From a virus, in the IMG/VR virus record IMGVR_UViG_3300025009_000051, positions 119,717 to 183,716 of that record: a DNA stretch of 64,000 bases; one strand, given 5' to 3'. Both the position numbers and the translations under genes were made by a program. Position 1 is the stretch's first letter. Every line of letters starts with the position of its first letter. The notes under the pieces are model-generated. The model was not told the origin of the DNA. It did not search any database and saw nothing but the letters and a program-made list of their open reading frames with translations. Positions 51,531 through 59,476 of this stretch are shown piece after piece.

Positions 51531-51698
51531 TTATAATAAATCAAATATATAATCCGGTTCTAAACCAAATTCTTCCAGTAAAATTTCTTCTGGATCTTCT
51601 CCTTCATATACTCTTTCTTTGGCTTCTGTTATAGCTTTGTCAGCTTCTTCAGGTGACATTTCATCTCTACTGATTAATACTTCTTTTAATGTTTTCAT
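51531..51698 (-). CDS. Acidic hypothetical protein, 55 aa
   Basis: ATG at 51698 overlaps the upstream stop (ATGA). Strongly acidic: MSPEEADKAITEAKERVYEG and EDPEEILLEEFGLEPDYIFD. I recognise the pattern from small bacterial/phage hypothetical proteins. Function unknown. Confidence 0.65.
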   Translation of the reverse strand: MKTLKEVLISRDEMSPEEADKAITEAKERVYEGEDPEEILLEEFGLEPDYIFDLL

Positions 51699-52039
51699 AT
51701 ATCGGTGTGTTTCTTAATAATTATTAAATTTTTAGGAATGAACCCGTTACTAAAATCAAGTATCCTTGAATACTTAAAAAACAATGCTTTAATTATATTA
51801 TATTCCAAATATGGATATAATTCATCGTCTGAAACATCTATATTTAATAATTGACCGAAAAGTCCTCGATCATTTAAATCTTGATTTAGTTTACTTAATG
51901 CATATCTTCTTATCGCTTTCCAATCTTCTCGCATTTGTTCTAAATCCAATGATGACGTGTGTCGAAATTCATCAAAATAAATTAAATCTTTCTCATCCAT
52001 TAAATTTTTCCAAACATCTAAAGTGGTTATTTTTGCCAT
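51695..52039 (-). CDS. Hypothetical protein, 114 aa
   Basis: ATG at 52039 (MAKITTLDVWKNL) is preferred over an earlier in-frame codon. Helical with acidic clusters. Not recognised. Confidence 0.65.
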   Translation of the reverse strand: MAKITTLDVWKNLMDEKDLIYFDEFRHTSSLDLEQMREDWKAIRRYALSKLNQDLNDRGLFGQLLNIDVSDDELYPYLEYNIIKALFFKYSRILDFSNGFIPKNLIIIKKHTDI

Positions 52040-52084
52040 GTTATAAATTTTATTTCTTATCAAGAATTATTATTTTATTGTGGT

Positions 52085-52333
52085 TTATTTCAACTCATCC
52101 CTTTCATATAAATCGACAAATTCATCAAATGAACATTTTCTACTTCTATAATTTATACCTCCAAAATACCATTCCTCCCAATTAAAAATCACTATATCGT
52201 CTTCAATTGTAAGGTCATCCCAAATATATTCTGCATAGTTCATTAATTCTCTCCATTCGTCGTCGGAGTCGTCGTTTCTTCTACTTAAACCAGTTTTATT
52301 TTCTAACCAACTTATAAATTCTATTTTTGTCAT
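52085..52333 (-). CDS. Hypothetical protein, 82 aa
   Basis: Acidic, Trp-rich (DDSDDEWRELMNYAEYIWDD). First gene after the promoter at 52357. Not recognised. Confidence 0.65.
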   Translation of the reverse strand: MTKIEFISWLENKTGLSRRNDDSDDEWRELMNYAEYIWDDLTIEDDIVIFNWEEWYFGGINYRSRKCSFDEFVDLYERDELK

Positions 52334-52356
52334 GTCATAAATTTTATTTCTTAAAA

Positions 52357-52387
52357 CAAAGTTACAATAAAAAACGATATAAACAAA
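52357..52387 (-). promoter_or_regulatory. Bacteroidota-type promoter (TTTG-N19-TAACTTTG)
   Basis: Both elements present on the minus strand; drives the 50.9-52.3 kb minus run. Confidence 0.7.
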
Positions 52388-52404
52388 TAAAAATTAAATA
52401 TTTT

Positions 52405-52423
52405 TTTATATTTATAATAAAAA
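52405..52423 (+). promoter_or_regulatory. Late-type promoter for the baseplate wedge gene
   Basis: TTTATATTTATAATAAAAA ending 6 bases before the ATG at 52430. Back-to-back with the host-type promoter at 52357-52387. Confidence 0.7.
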
Positions 52424-52429
52424 TAATAG

Positions 52430-54313
52430 ATGTTATCAAATCAGACAACAAAAAGAGAAATAAGATATCTTGGTAAAGATTTCAACCAATTCAGACAAAA
52501 TTTAATTAATTTTGTTAAAACATATTTTCAAAATACATTTAATGATTTTGATCCAAATGATCCTGGAATAATGTTTATTGAATTAGCTTCTTCTGTTGGA
52601 GATACCTTATCATTTTATCTTGATACACAAATAAAAGAAACAATGCTTTTATATGCTGAAGAAAGACAAAACATATTATCTTTAGCACAAAGTTTAGGAT
52701 ATAAACCAAGAGTAACTTCTCCAGCAATTACGGATATAAATGTTTATCAAGTCATTCCCGCAATTGGCTCAGGAGAAAGTAATATTCCTGATTATAGGTA
52801 TGCATTAAAACTTAATCCAGGAATGATTGTTTCTTCTATAAGTGAAGATATAGATTTTATTACTCAAGCAGAAGTAGATTTTAGTATTTCTACCTATTAT
52901 AATCCTACATCAGTTGAAGTTTATCAAACAGATGGAAATGGAGAACCTACATTTTATTTATTAAAAAAATCAGTTAGAGTAGAATCTGGAACTCAAAAAA
53001 CCACAACATTTAATTTAGGAGATCCTGAAAGATATTTAGAATTAGATTTAACAGATACAAATGTAATTAAAATAGATTCTATTTTAGACAGTGATAGCAA
53101 CGAATGGTTAGAAGTTGATTATTTATCTCAAGATACCGTATTTGAACAGGTAAATAATAATGTATATAATGATGCTGAATTATCTGTTTATTCTTCTGAA
53201 GTACCTTATTTATTAAAAATGAAGGCAGTTCCTAAAAGATTTGTTACAAGGTACAATGATGATTTTAGTCTTAAATTAATGTTCGGAGCAGGTATATCGG
53301 ATATAGCAGATGAAGAAATGACCCCAAATCCAGACAATGTAGGTATTACAATTCCAACAGGAGTGACCAAATTAAATTATGATTGGAATGTAGCTAATTT
53401 TTTATATACTACTTCATATGGTGAAGCTCCACATAATACAACCTTGACAGTGAAATATACAGTTGGAGGAGGAGTAAATACAAATGTAATTCCAAATATC
53501 ATAAGAAAAGTTAAAGAAGTAGCATATAGTAATTCAACAACCGGATTAGATCAATCTTTACTGACATTGGTGAAACAAAGTTTATCAGTAAATAATCCAG
53601 AAGCTGCAACAGGTGGAAAGAGCGAACAATCGGTAGAAGAAATAAAATTAAATGCATTGGCTTATTTTGCTTCTCAAGGTAGAACAGTAAGTAAAGATGA
53701 TTATATTATTCGTTCTTATAGCATGCCTCAACAATTTGGTAGCATAGCGAAAGCATATATTACTCAAGATGAACAAATATCATTTGATGAATTAAAACAA
53801 AAAATAAAAAATCCTTTAGCACTTAACCTTTATATTTTAAGCTATAATGCAGATAAACAATTGGTAAATGCTAACACCGCAATAAAAGAAAATTTAAAAG
53901 TTTATTTAGATAGATATAGAATGATTACAGATGGTATTAATATTAAAAATGCTTATGTGGTTAATTTTAGAATATTATATGAAATAACAGTTTTACCAGA
54001 TTATTCGGCGAAAGAAGTGCTGCTCTATTGTACTGATGAATTGACTTCATTCTTTGATATAGAAAAATGGCAGATTAACCAACCAATTGTTAAAGCAGAT
54101 ATCATTCGGACGTTAGCAAATGTAAAGGGAGTCCAAAGTGTTCTTAATGTTAATTTTGAAAATGTATTCGATGAAGATGCTGGGTATTGGCCAAATGTGT
54201 ACGATTTAAATGTTGCTACAAATAATGGAGTAATTTATCCTTCTAAAGATCCTATGATTTTTGAAATTAAATATCCAGAGAACGATATTTTAGGTCGAGC
54301 AAAAAATTGGTAA
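52430..54313 (+). CDS. Baseplate wedge protein (T4 gp6-like, gpJ family)
   Basis: 627 residues. The N-terminus REIRYLGKDFNQFRQNLINF and FDPNDPGIMFIELASSVGDTLSFYLD is the gp6 signature. The centre has beta domains, and the C-terminal ~200 residues hold the gpJ-type SKDDYIIRSYSMPQQFGSIAKA. In T4 two gp6 copies per wedge form the baseplate ring. Late promoter upstream. Confidence 0.9.
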   Translation: MLSNQTTKREIRYLGKDFNQFRQNLINFVKTYFQNTFNDFDPNDPGIMFIELASSVGDTLSFYLDTQIKETMLLYAEERQNILSLAQSLGYKPRVTSPAITDINVYQVIPAIGSGESNIPDYRYALKLNPGMIVSSISEDIDFITQAEVDFSISTYYNPTSVEVYQTDGNGEPTFYLLKKSVRVESGTQKTTTFNLGDPERYLELDLTDTNVIKIDSILDSDSNEWLEVDYLSQDTVFEQVNNNVYNDAELSVYSSEVPYLLKMKAVPKRFVTRYNDDFSLKLMFGAGISDIADEEMTPNPDNVGITIPTGVTKLNYDWNVANFLYTTSYGEAPHNTTLTVKYTVGGGVNTNVIPNIIRKVKEVAYSNSTTGLDQSLLTLVKQSLSVNNPEAATGGKSEQSVEEIKLNALAYFASQGRTVSKDDYIIRSYSMPQQFGSIAKAYITQDEQISFDELKQKIKNPLALNLYILSYNADKQLVNANTAIKENLKVYLDRYRMITDGINIKNAYVVNFRILYEITVLPDYSAKEVLLYCTDELTSFFDIEKWQINQPIVKADIIRTLANVKGVQSVLNVNFENVFDEDAGYWPNVYDLNVATNNGVIYPSKDPMIFEIKYPENDILGRAKNW

Positions 54314-54323
54314 CTTGCCGCGC

Positions 54324-54361
54324 AAAATAAAATTTAATTTTTAAATAAATCATTTTATTTT
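54324..54361. terminator. Weak AT-only terminator-like stem between convergent genes
   Basis: AAAATAAAAT pairs with ATTTTATTTT across an 18-base loop, followed by T residues on the plus strand. The stem overlaps the stop of the gene at 54350. Confidence 0.35.
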
Positions 54362-54631
54362 TTTATATAATACCTCTGAATTATTTGAATAACTTTCATA
54401 CTCTTTTTCAAATATTGAAATAATATTATTATAATTATTAGCATCCCTAATACGTAATTCATCATCTAATTGAAATGCAATGTGATATAAACGTATTATA
54501 AAATATTCAAGACCATTTAATTTATATATATGATCGCATTTAAATTTCTGATTTGTTGTGCAAATAAAATTAAAATCTAAGTATGTATAAGATTCTTTTA
54601 ATTCTGTTGTTAGTCCATAATAATATTTCAT
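54350..54631 (-). CDS. Hypothetical protein, 93 aa
   Basis: Tyr-rich start (MKYYYGLTTELKESYTYLDF) and a central FIIRLYHIAFQLDDELRIRD. Not recognised. Confidence 0.6.
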   Translation of the reverse strand: MKYYYGLTTELKESYTYLDFNFICTTNQKFKCDHIYKLNGLEYFIIRLYHIAFQLDDELRIRDANNYNNIISIFEKEYESYSNNSEVLYKKIK

Positions 54632-54697
54632 AATATTTATTTTAAGTAATGTTTATATATTAATAATGTTAAATAATAAAAATTGTTTAATAAAAAA

Positions 54698-54985
54698 TTA
54701 TTTTAAATCTTTTGGATTCCATTCTGCCCAAATTGCATTACAAGCATTTAACCAATATCCAAACTTAGAATTATCTTCACATGGATATATAAAAACAGTT
54801 TCTTTTGGAAGAAAATCTCTTACTTTTTCTAAATCATTTTTATCGAACATTAAATGTGCTTTATGTCTATCGTCTCCATGACAACATTGTATAGTTCGAA
54901 TGTTTTGATTCCACAATGATTTTATTAATGGTACCAATTCACAATCTATTCTTATTCCATTTAATATTTCAAATTTGTGTATCAT
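54698..54985 (-). CDS. Hypothetical protein with CCHGD centre, 95 aa
   Basis: IRTIQCCHGDDRHKAHLMF resembles a small phage protein family with a conserved Cys-Cys-x-Gly/His centre; function unknown. It overlaps the primase gene by ATGA. Confidence 0.65.
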   Translation of the reverse strand: MIHKFEILNGIRIDCELVPLIKSLWNQNIRTIQCCHGDDRHKAHLMFDKNDLEKVRDFLPKETVFIYPCEDNSKFGYWLNACNAIWAEWNPKDLK

Positions 54986-55947
54986 TTCAATTTATTTTTA
55001 ATCAAGAATCTATCATTATATTCCACAGCATTATCATTTATATAATGCCATATTTTTTCAAACCCTAATTTATTAGCATCCTTTTCATCTGGCAAAAATA
55101 TCATATAAATTTTAGTATGCAACAATTTAAAAGAAAGATATTCAGCAATTTCAATCATTCTTTTCTTTGCATCATTATCTAATATGATATAAATAATAGG
55201 TGGTTGATACTTTATTAATTTATACAATAATTTTTCAGATATAAATTTTCCGTATAAAGGAATAGAATTAAATCTAATTGATATCGCATCAAAATTTCCT
55301 TCTGTAAGAGTTATAGGTAAATTAAAGTTAATTAAATTTTCAAATCCAATTATTTTATTTTTCTCTACATCTGGTCCAAGATAATTAGGTGTATATTTAT
55401 TATCTCCTATATATCTACCAATAAAAAAATTAAGTTCATTGTTTTCATTATAGTTTGGAATAATTATTCTATCTTTATATTTTCCTTCTTTACAATACCC
55501 AATATTATATCTAATAATGTCAATAGAAGAAATATTTCTATTTGATAAAATATTTAAAATGTTTGCAGAATATTCATCTATTTGTTTTAATTGAGATAAA
55601 GAAACAAACTCTTTCGGAAGTTGAAGAATATCTGTTTTATAATCTTCTGATGGTTTGTTAATTATAGAATGATTATATTTTTCTAAAATTACTTTTTCAA
55701 TATTCCAAATATAATCAGTAAGGTATTCAGATTTATTTAATCGTTTAAATAGAGAAGTAATGGTATATCCAGTTTCATCTGAAATCCAACAATGCCATAT
55801 TCCATAATGATTGGAATCAGAAAAATTGATTTCTAACTTCTTTTTTCTATGATGCATGAATGGAGAAAAGAAAGCATAATTTCCTTTGCTTTTTAAAGTT
55901 CCTTGACCAAGTTCCTTTTCAACTATATTTAATAATTCAGTATTCAT
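54982..55947 (-). CDS. DNA primase (DnaG/T4 gp61-like) with degenerate zinc ribbon
   Basis: 321 residues, close to T4 gp61 (342). The Toprim catalytic residues are E217-G218 (LTEGNFDAISI) and D258-N-D260. The N-terminal template-recognition ribbon, normally CPFC...WHCWxC, here reads SPFMHH ... WHCWIS: three of four cysteines are replaced (S28, M31, S56) and only C53 remains, so zinc binding is probably lost. It would prime lagging-strand synthesis. No helicase gene is adjacent. Confidence 0.85.
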   Translation of the reverse strand: MNTELLNIVEKELGQGTLKSKGNYAFFSPFMHHRKKKLEINFSDSNHYGIWHCWISDETGYTITSLFKRLNKSEYLTDYIWNIEKVILEKYNHSIINKPSEDYKTDILQLPKEFVSLSQLKQIDEYSANILNILSNRNISSIDIIRYNIGYCKEGKYKDRIIIPNYNENNELNFFIGRYIGDNKYTPNYLGPDVEKNKIIGFENLINFNLPITLTEGNFDAISIRFNSIPLYGKFISEKLLYKLIKYQPPIIYIILDNDAKKRMIEIAEYLSFKLLHTKIYMIFLPDEKDANKLGFEKIWHYINDNAVEYNDRFLIKNKLK

Positions 55948-55990
55948 TGTAGAAGAAATATAATAAATTTTGGTAATAATAAAAAATTAT

Positions 55991-56010
55991 TTTTTATATT
56001 TATTTATAAA
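55991..56010 (+). promoter_or_regulatory. Late-type promoter
   Basis: TTTTTATATTTATTTATAAA; 62 bases before the ATG at 56073, longer than usual. Confidence 0.55.
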
Positions 56011-56072
56011 ATAGTTTGTTTATTAGAATTTTTATACTTATATTTGTTAAACAAACAACAAAAATAAAGAAT

Positions 56073-56303
56073 ATGAGACATAAAGATTTTAATAAGCCAT
56101 TAAAAAAAGAATTAATAGGATTCTTAAAAAAAGAAAAGATAGAAACGATAAAAGATGTATGGGACAGAACAAAATCTTATTTTTCAAATAAAAATATTCC
56201 GGTTGGAGGAACTGTTTCAACAATTGGTAATTATATATTAGTGAAAGGAATTTATATGGGAACTCGATTAAACTTTACTTTGAACATAAATGAAATTAAA
56301 TAA
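56073..56303 (+). CDS. Hypothetical protein, 76 aa
   Basis: ATG at 56073 (MRHKDFNKPLKKEL); an earlier alternative start would lie in the leader. A basic helix then a beta-rich end (GTVSTIGNYILVKGIYMGTR). Three bases before the next gene. Not recognised. Confidence 0.65.
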   Translation: MRHKDFNKPLKKELIGFLKKEKIETIKDVWDRTKSYFSNKNIPVGGTVSTIGNYILVKGIYMGTRLNFTLNINEIK

Positions 56304-56306
56304 AAT

Positions 56307-56939
56307 ATGAACATAAAAGAAATTATCACAGAAGAAGTTTCTTCTTTCTTAAAAGAAACACAAAAGAAAAAATTAAACGAATCCAGTCATTTCAATACTG
56401 TTACTATTGGTAAGGTAGAAACAGTAGATATTCATTCTGGAGATTATAAAAATGGAACTCTTGAAAATGAAAAAGTTCTTTTATTAAAATCTGGAAATCG
56501 TCATGTATTATTACTTCCTGTTAAAGATGATGCTTCAATGAAAAAAGGAACAATATTATCATTAGACGGAGGAAATGATCCAAAATTAAATAATGGTACA
56601 TGGGAGGTGATTGCAGTATTAAATGATATTAGTCAATTATATCAATTTGTAAAAGTTCCAGAAATTAAAATAATATTTCCGGATGAAGATGCTTCTTTAC
56701 CGAACGATATGATTCTTGATATATATGAATTGGTCAATACAGAAATGAGAAAATATATCAGAGATAGAATGAAGGATGAATTTGAAAAAGATTTTAAAGA
56801 AGCATTTGGTACAGAATACGAAATTGTAAAACAAGAACCTTCCAAAGAAAGAGATAAAAAAATTGGAGAATTTATAAAGAAATATTATAGACAAGCTACA
56901 AAATCTTTAAGAGATTATTATGACGAATATTTAAAATAA
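56307..56939 (+). CDS. Hypothetical late protein, 210 aa
   Basis: The N-terminus MNIKEIITEEVSSFLKE is an amphipathic segment seen at the start of several proteins of large phages. The middle is beta-rich, the C-terminal 80 residues are a charged helix. Transcript ends at a strong terminator. Possible virion component; not recognised. Confidence 0.65.
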   Translation: MNIKEIITEEVSSFLKETQKKKLNESSHFNTVTIGKVETVDIHSGDYKNGTLENEKVLLLKSGNRHVLLLPVKDDASMKKGTILSLDGGNDPKLNNGTWEVIAVLNDISQLYQFVKVPEIKIIFPDEDASLPNDMILDIYELVNTEMRKYIRDRMKDEFEKDFKEAFGTEYEIVKQEPSKERDKKIGEFIKKYYRQATKSLRDYYDEYLK

Positions 56940-56961
56940 ACAATTAAATTCAAAAATAAAA

Positions 56962-56993
56962 AAATCCTGTTAATTAAATTTTTAACAGGATTT
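56962..56993. terminator. Bidirectional terminator
   Basis: 12-bp perfect stem AAATCCTGTTAA/TTAACAGGATTT with an 8-base loop. On the minus strand it runs into a long T tract and ends the gene at 57002; on the plus strand it is followed by CGTTTTG and ends the gene at 56939. Confidence 0.85.
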
Positions 56994-57001
56994 CGTTTTG
57001 T

Positions 57002-57220
57002 CTACTCTTTCTCTTCTTTCTTATGCACATCATAAATATTAGTCTCAGAAACTGAAACTACTCTATATTCATTAACTCCGTCTGCATATCTTTCGATAGC
57101 AATAACTTCTGCATCCGTTGGAGATTCCGCTTGTAAAATATATCGTTCTCTTGTCTTGATTACTTTACCTTTTTCGTCTTCTGTCTCATATCGAGCTCTG
57201 ACATCATAAAATTTAGCCAT
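57002..57220 (-). CDS. DUF4494-like protein, 72 aa
   Basis: FYDVRARYETEDEKGKVIKT, a YILQAESPTDAEVIAIERY middle and a VVSVSETNIYDV end follow the DUF4494 layout known mainly from Bacteroidota. Function unknown. Own promoter and terminator. Confidence 0.65.
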   Translation of the reverse strand: MAKFYDVRARYETEDEKGKVIKTRERYILQAESPTDAEVIAIERYADGVNEYRVVSVSETNIYDVHKKEEKE

Positions 57221-57259
57221 GATTAATTTGATTTAAATTTATAAAATATTTTATAGTTA

Positions 57260-57291
57260 GAAGTATAAACAATTTTCTTAAAATAAACAAA
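57260..57291 (-). promoter_or_regulatory. Host-type promoter (TTTG-N20-TATACTTC)
   Basis: Minus strand, upstream of the DUF4494-like gene; the -7 box deviates at two positions. Confidence 0.45.
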
Positions 57292-57295
57292 TAAT

Positions 57296-57315
57296 TTTTA
57301 TATTTATTATAAAAA
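57296..57315 (+). promoter_or_regulatory. Late-type promoter for the 57.3-62.8 kb tail operon
   Basis: TTTTATATTTATTATAAAAA, seven bases before the ATG at 57323; near-consensus. Confidence 0.75.
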
Positions 57316-57322
57316 GTTTATT

Positions 57323-58363
57323 ATGGTAGTTTCAATCAATCCAATAAAGGACGCAACAATTTATGAATATTATCCAACCAAAAATACTGGTACAGATCAA
57401 ATCATAGAATTATTATATGATGTAGATTATACGTCTGCAAGTAGAATATTAATGAAGTTTAATACTGCTGATATTAGTACCATAGTTTCGGGAGTAAGTA
57501 ATCCTCAATATATTTTAAGATTATATGCCTCTGAACAATATGAAATACCTGAAGATTATACAATAAAAGCTTTTCCATTATCGCAAGACTGGTCTATGGG
57601 AATAGGAAAATTTTATAATAATCCAGAAACTGAAGACGGAGTAATTTGGAATTCAACAGGAACGGTAGATTGGATAGATTCTGGATCTGCTTATACAATG
57701 GTTTATAATTATGAAACAGGCGGGGGAAGTTGGAATTCAAATTATTCTGCAAGTCTAGATTTAAATTATGAAACAAGAGATTTAGATATTGATATATCTA
57801 CAATAGTAACTGCTTGGTTATCTGGGTCAATATCAAATTATGGATTAATTGTAAAAGTAGACGATGAATATAATTTAAATCAAGATTTAGAATTAAAATA
57901 TTTTAGTAAAGATACTCATACAGTATATGAACCAAAATTATTTATAAATTATGATACTTCACAATTTACAACTGGTTCATTAGAAGCATTAGAAGATGGA
58001 GATATTTCAATAAGTATAAAGAATTTAAGGAGTTCATATTACACTGCAGACACTGTCAGATTATATGTTCATGCAAGAGAAAAATATATTCAAAGAACAT
58101 ACAGTTTAACAAATCCATATTTGACATCTAAATATTTACCAGAAACAACTTATTATTCTATAATAGATGGAAGTTCTAAAACAACAATAATTCCATTTAG
58201 TGATTATACGAAAGTAAATTTAAATGCAGACGACGCAAATTATTTTGATTTGTATATGAATAATTTTTATCCTGAAAGACATTATAAAATAATTTTTAAA
58301 GTGGTATGGAGCGATAGACAACAAATATATGATAATAATTTATATTTCAAAGTTATAGAATAA
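57323..58363 (+). CDS. DNRLRE-domain tail/baseplate protein
   Basis: 346 residues. INPIKDATIYEYYPTKNTGT at the start and the PKLFINYD strand near 215-225 fit a DNRLRE-type beta sandwich, usually found in extracellular and tail proteins. The C-terminal ~120 residues form a further beta domain. Its stop overlaps the next start (TAATG), so it is co-translated with the PKD protein. Probably part of the tail periphery. Confidence 0.7.
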   Translation: MVVSINPIKDATIYEYYPTKNTGTDQIIELLYDVDYTSASRILMKFNTADISTIVSGVSNPQYILRLYASEQYEIPEDYTIKAFPLSQDWSMGIGKFYNNPETEDGVIWNSTGTVDWIDSGSAYTMVYNYETGGGSWNSNYSASLDLNYETRDLDIDISTIVTAWLSGSISNYGLIVKVDDEYNLNQDLELKYFSKDTHTVYEPKLFINYDTSQFTTGSLEALEDGDISISIKNLRSSYYTADTVRLYVHAREKYIQRTYSLTNPYLTSKYLPETTYYSIIDGSSKTTIIPFSDYTKVNLNADDANYFDLYMNNFYPERHYKIIFKVVWSDRQQIYDNNLYFKVIE

Positions 58364-59466
58364 TGAAAAAACAAATTATAAGAAAAAATGCAATATCAAA
58401 TGAGTGGGAGCATTATGTAGAAAAAACAAATCTAAATGAAGGATATTGGTCGCCCGGTTTATCTGGAGGAGATAATCAAGAGAATTTATATAATGCATCT
58501 CAACTTCCGAGAGTAAATAAGAATGGAATGTTAATGAGTTATAATTTTTTTAATTATCATACTGAATATTTTGATATAATTAATATAGAAAAAGAAGACG
58601 AAACAGAATTTGAAGAATTAGAAGTGATATCTATGGAAAGTATGTATGGAACTCCAATTGCAAATATAAATGGACCATATGGTTCAATTATAAATATACC
58701 AATATTATTTTCAAGTGAAGGGTCCACAGGGGGCGCAACAAGCATTGCAGAATATATTTGGGATTTCGGAGACGGTGATAAAAGCAATGAAGCAAATCCA
58801 ACTCATACATATACAAAGGAAGGAATATATACTATATCGTTGCAAGTTTCAAATGAATTCGGACAATCGGATATAAATGTAACCCTCGCAGAAATATTGA
58901 TAGAAGCACCAGAAAATTATTATCCGATTGTAAATATAAATGGACCATATACAGGTAAGCACGGAGAAGTATTGTCATTTAGCAGCGAAGATTCAGAAGC
59001 AGGAACAGGATTAATTGTCAAATATAATTGGAATTTTGGTGACGGCAATACAAGTAATTTAGCAAATCCCACTCATGAATATTTATTAGATGCTTATGAG
59101 CAACAAAGAATATTTAATGTATCATTAACAATTGAAAATAATCTTGGATATTCATCTACAGAAACGACAACCACAACTATAAAATCAACTGAACTTATTC
59201 CTGTAATTACTGTCAGTACTACCGGGCCATATTCCGGTATTGTGGGCCAATCAATTAGATTTGTTGCATCTGCAGTTTCCACAGACGGAAAAATTGTGAA
59301 TACCAAATGGGAATTTGGTGACGGCAATATTGAAACAAGATATTTAATTACAAATCATGCATATACTGAACCGGGGATTTATTTGGTAAAACTCACGGTA
59401 GAAGATATTTTAGGAAATAGCGATTCTGCAAATACAACTGCAATGATAACTATTAAGAACATTTAA
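58363..59466 (+). CDS. Tail protein with three PKD (Ig-like) domains
   Basis: 367 residues. After ~95 N-terminal residues that likely anchor it to the baseplate come three PKD domains, each with the hallmark FGDG: WDFGDGDKSNEANPTHTY (~140), WNFGDGNTSNLANPTHEY (~225) and WEFGDGN (~320). PKD domains in phage tails are thought to touch carbohydrate or surface protein on the host. Co-translated with its upstream neighbour. Confidence 0.85.
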   Translation: MKKQIIRKNAISNEWEHYVEKTNLNEGYWSPGLSGGDNQENLYNASQLPRVNKNGMLMSYNFFNYHTEYFDIINIEKEDETEFEELEVISMESMYGTPIANINGPYGSIINIPILFSSEGSTGGATSIAEYIWDFGDGDKSNEANPTHTYTKEGIYTISLQVSNEFGQSDINVTLAEILIEAPENYYPIVNINGPYTGKHGEVLSFSSEDSEAGTGLIVKYNWNFGDGNTSNLANPTHEYLLDAYEQQRIFNVSLTIENNLGYSSTETTTTTIKSTELIPVITVSTTGPYSGIVGQSIRFVASAVSTDGKIVNTKWEFGDGNIETRYLITNHAYTEPGIYLVKLTVEDILGNSDSANTTAMITIKNI

Positions 59467-59476
59467 AAAAACATAG

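Noticed and set aside
54314-54323. GC-rich TTGCCGCGCAA as a binding palindrome
   Set aside because: The inverted repeat is imperfect and occurs once; no supporting context.
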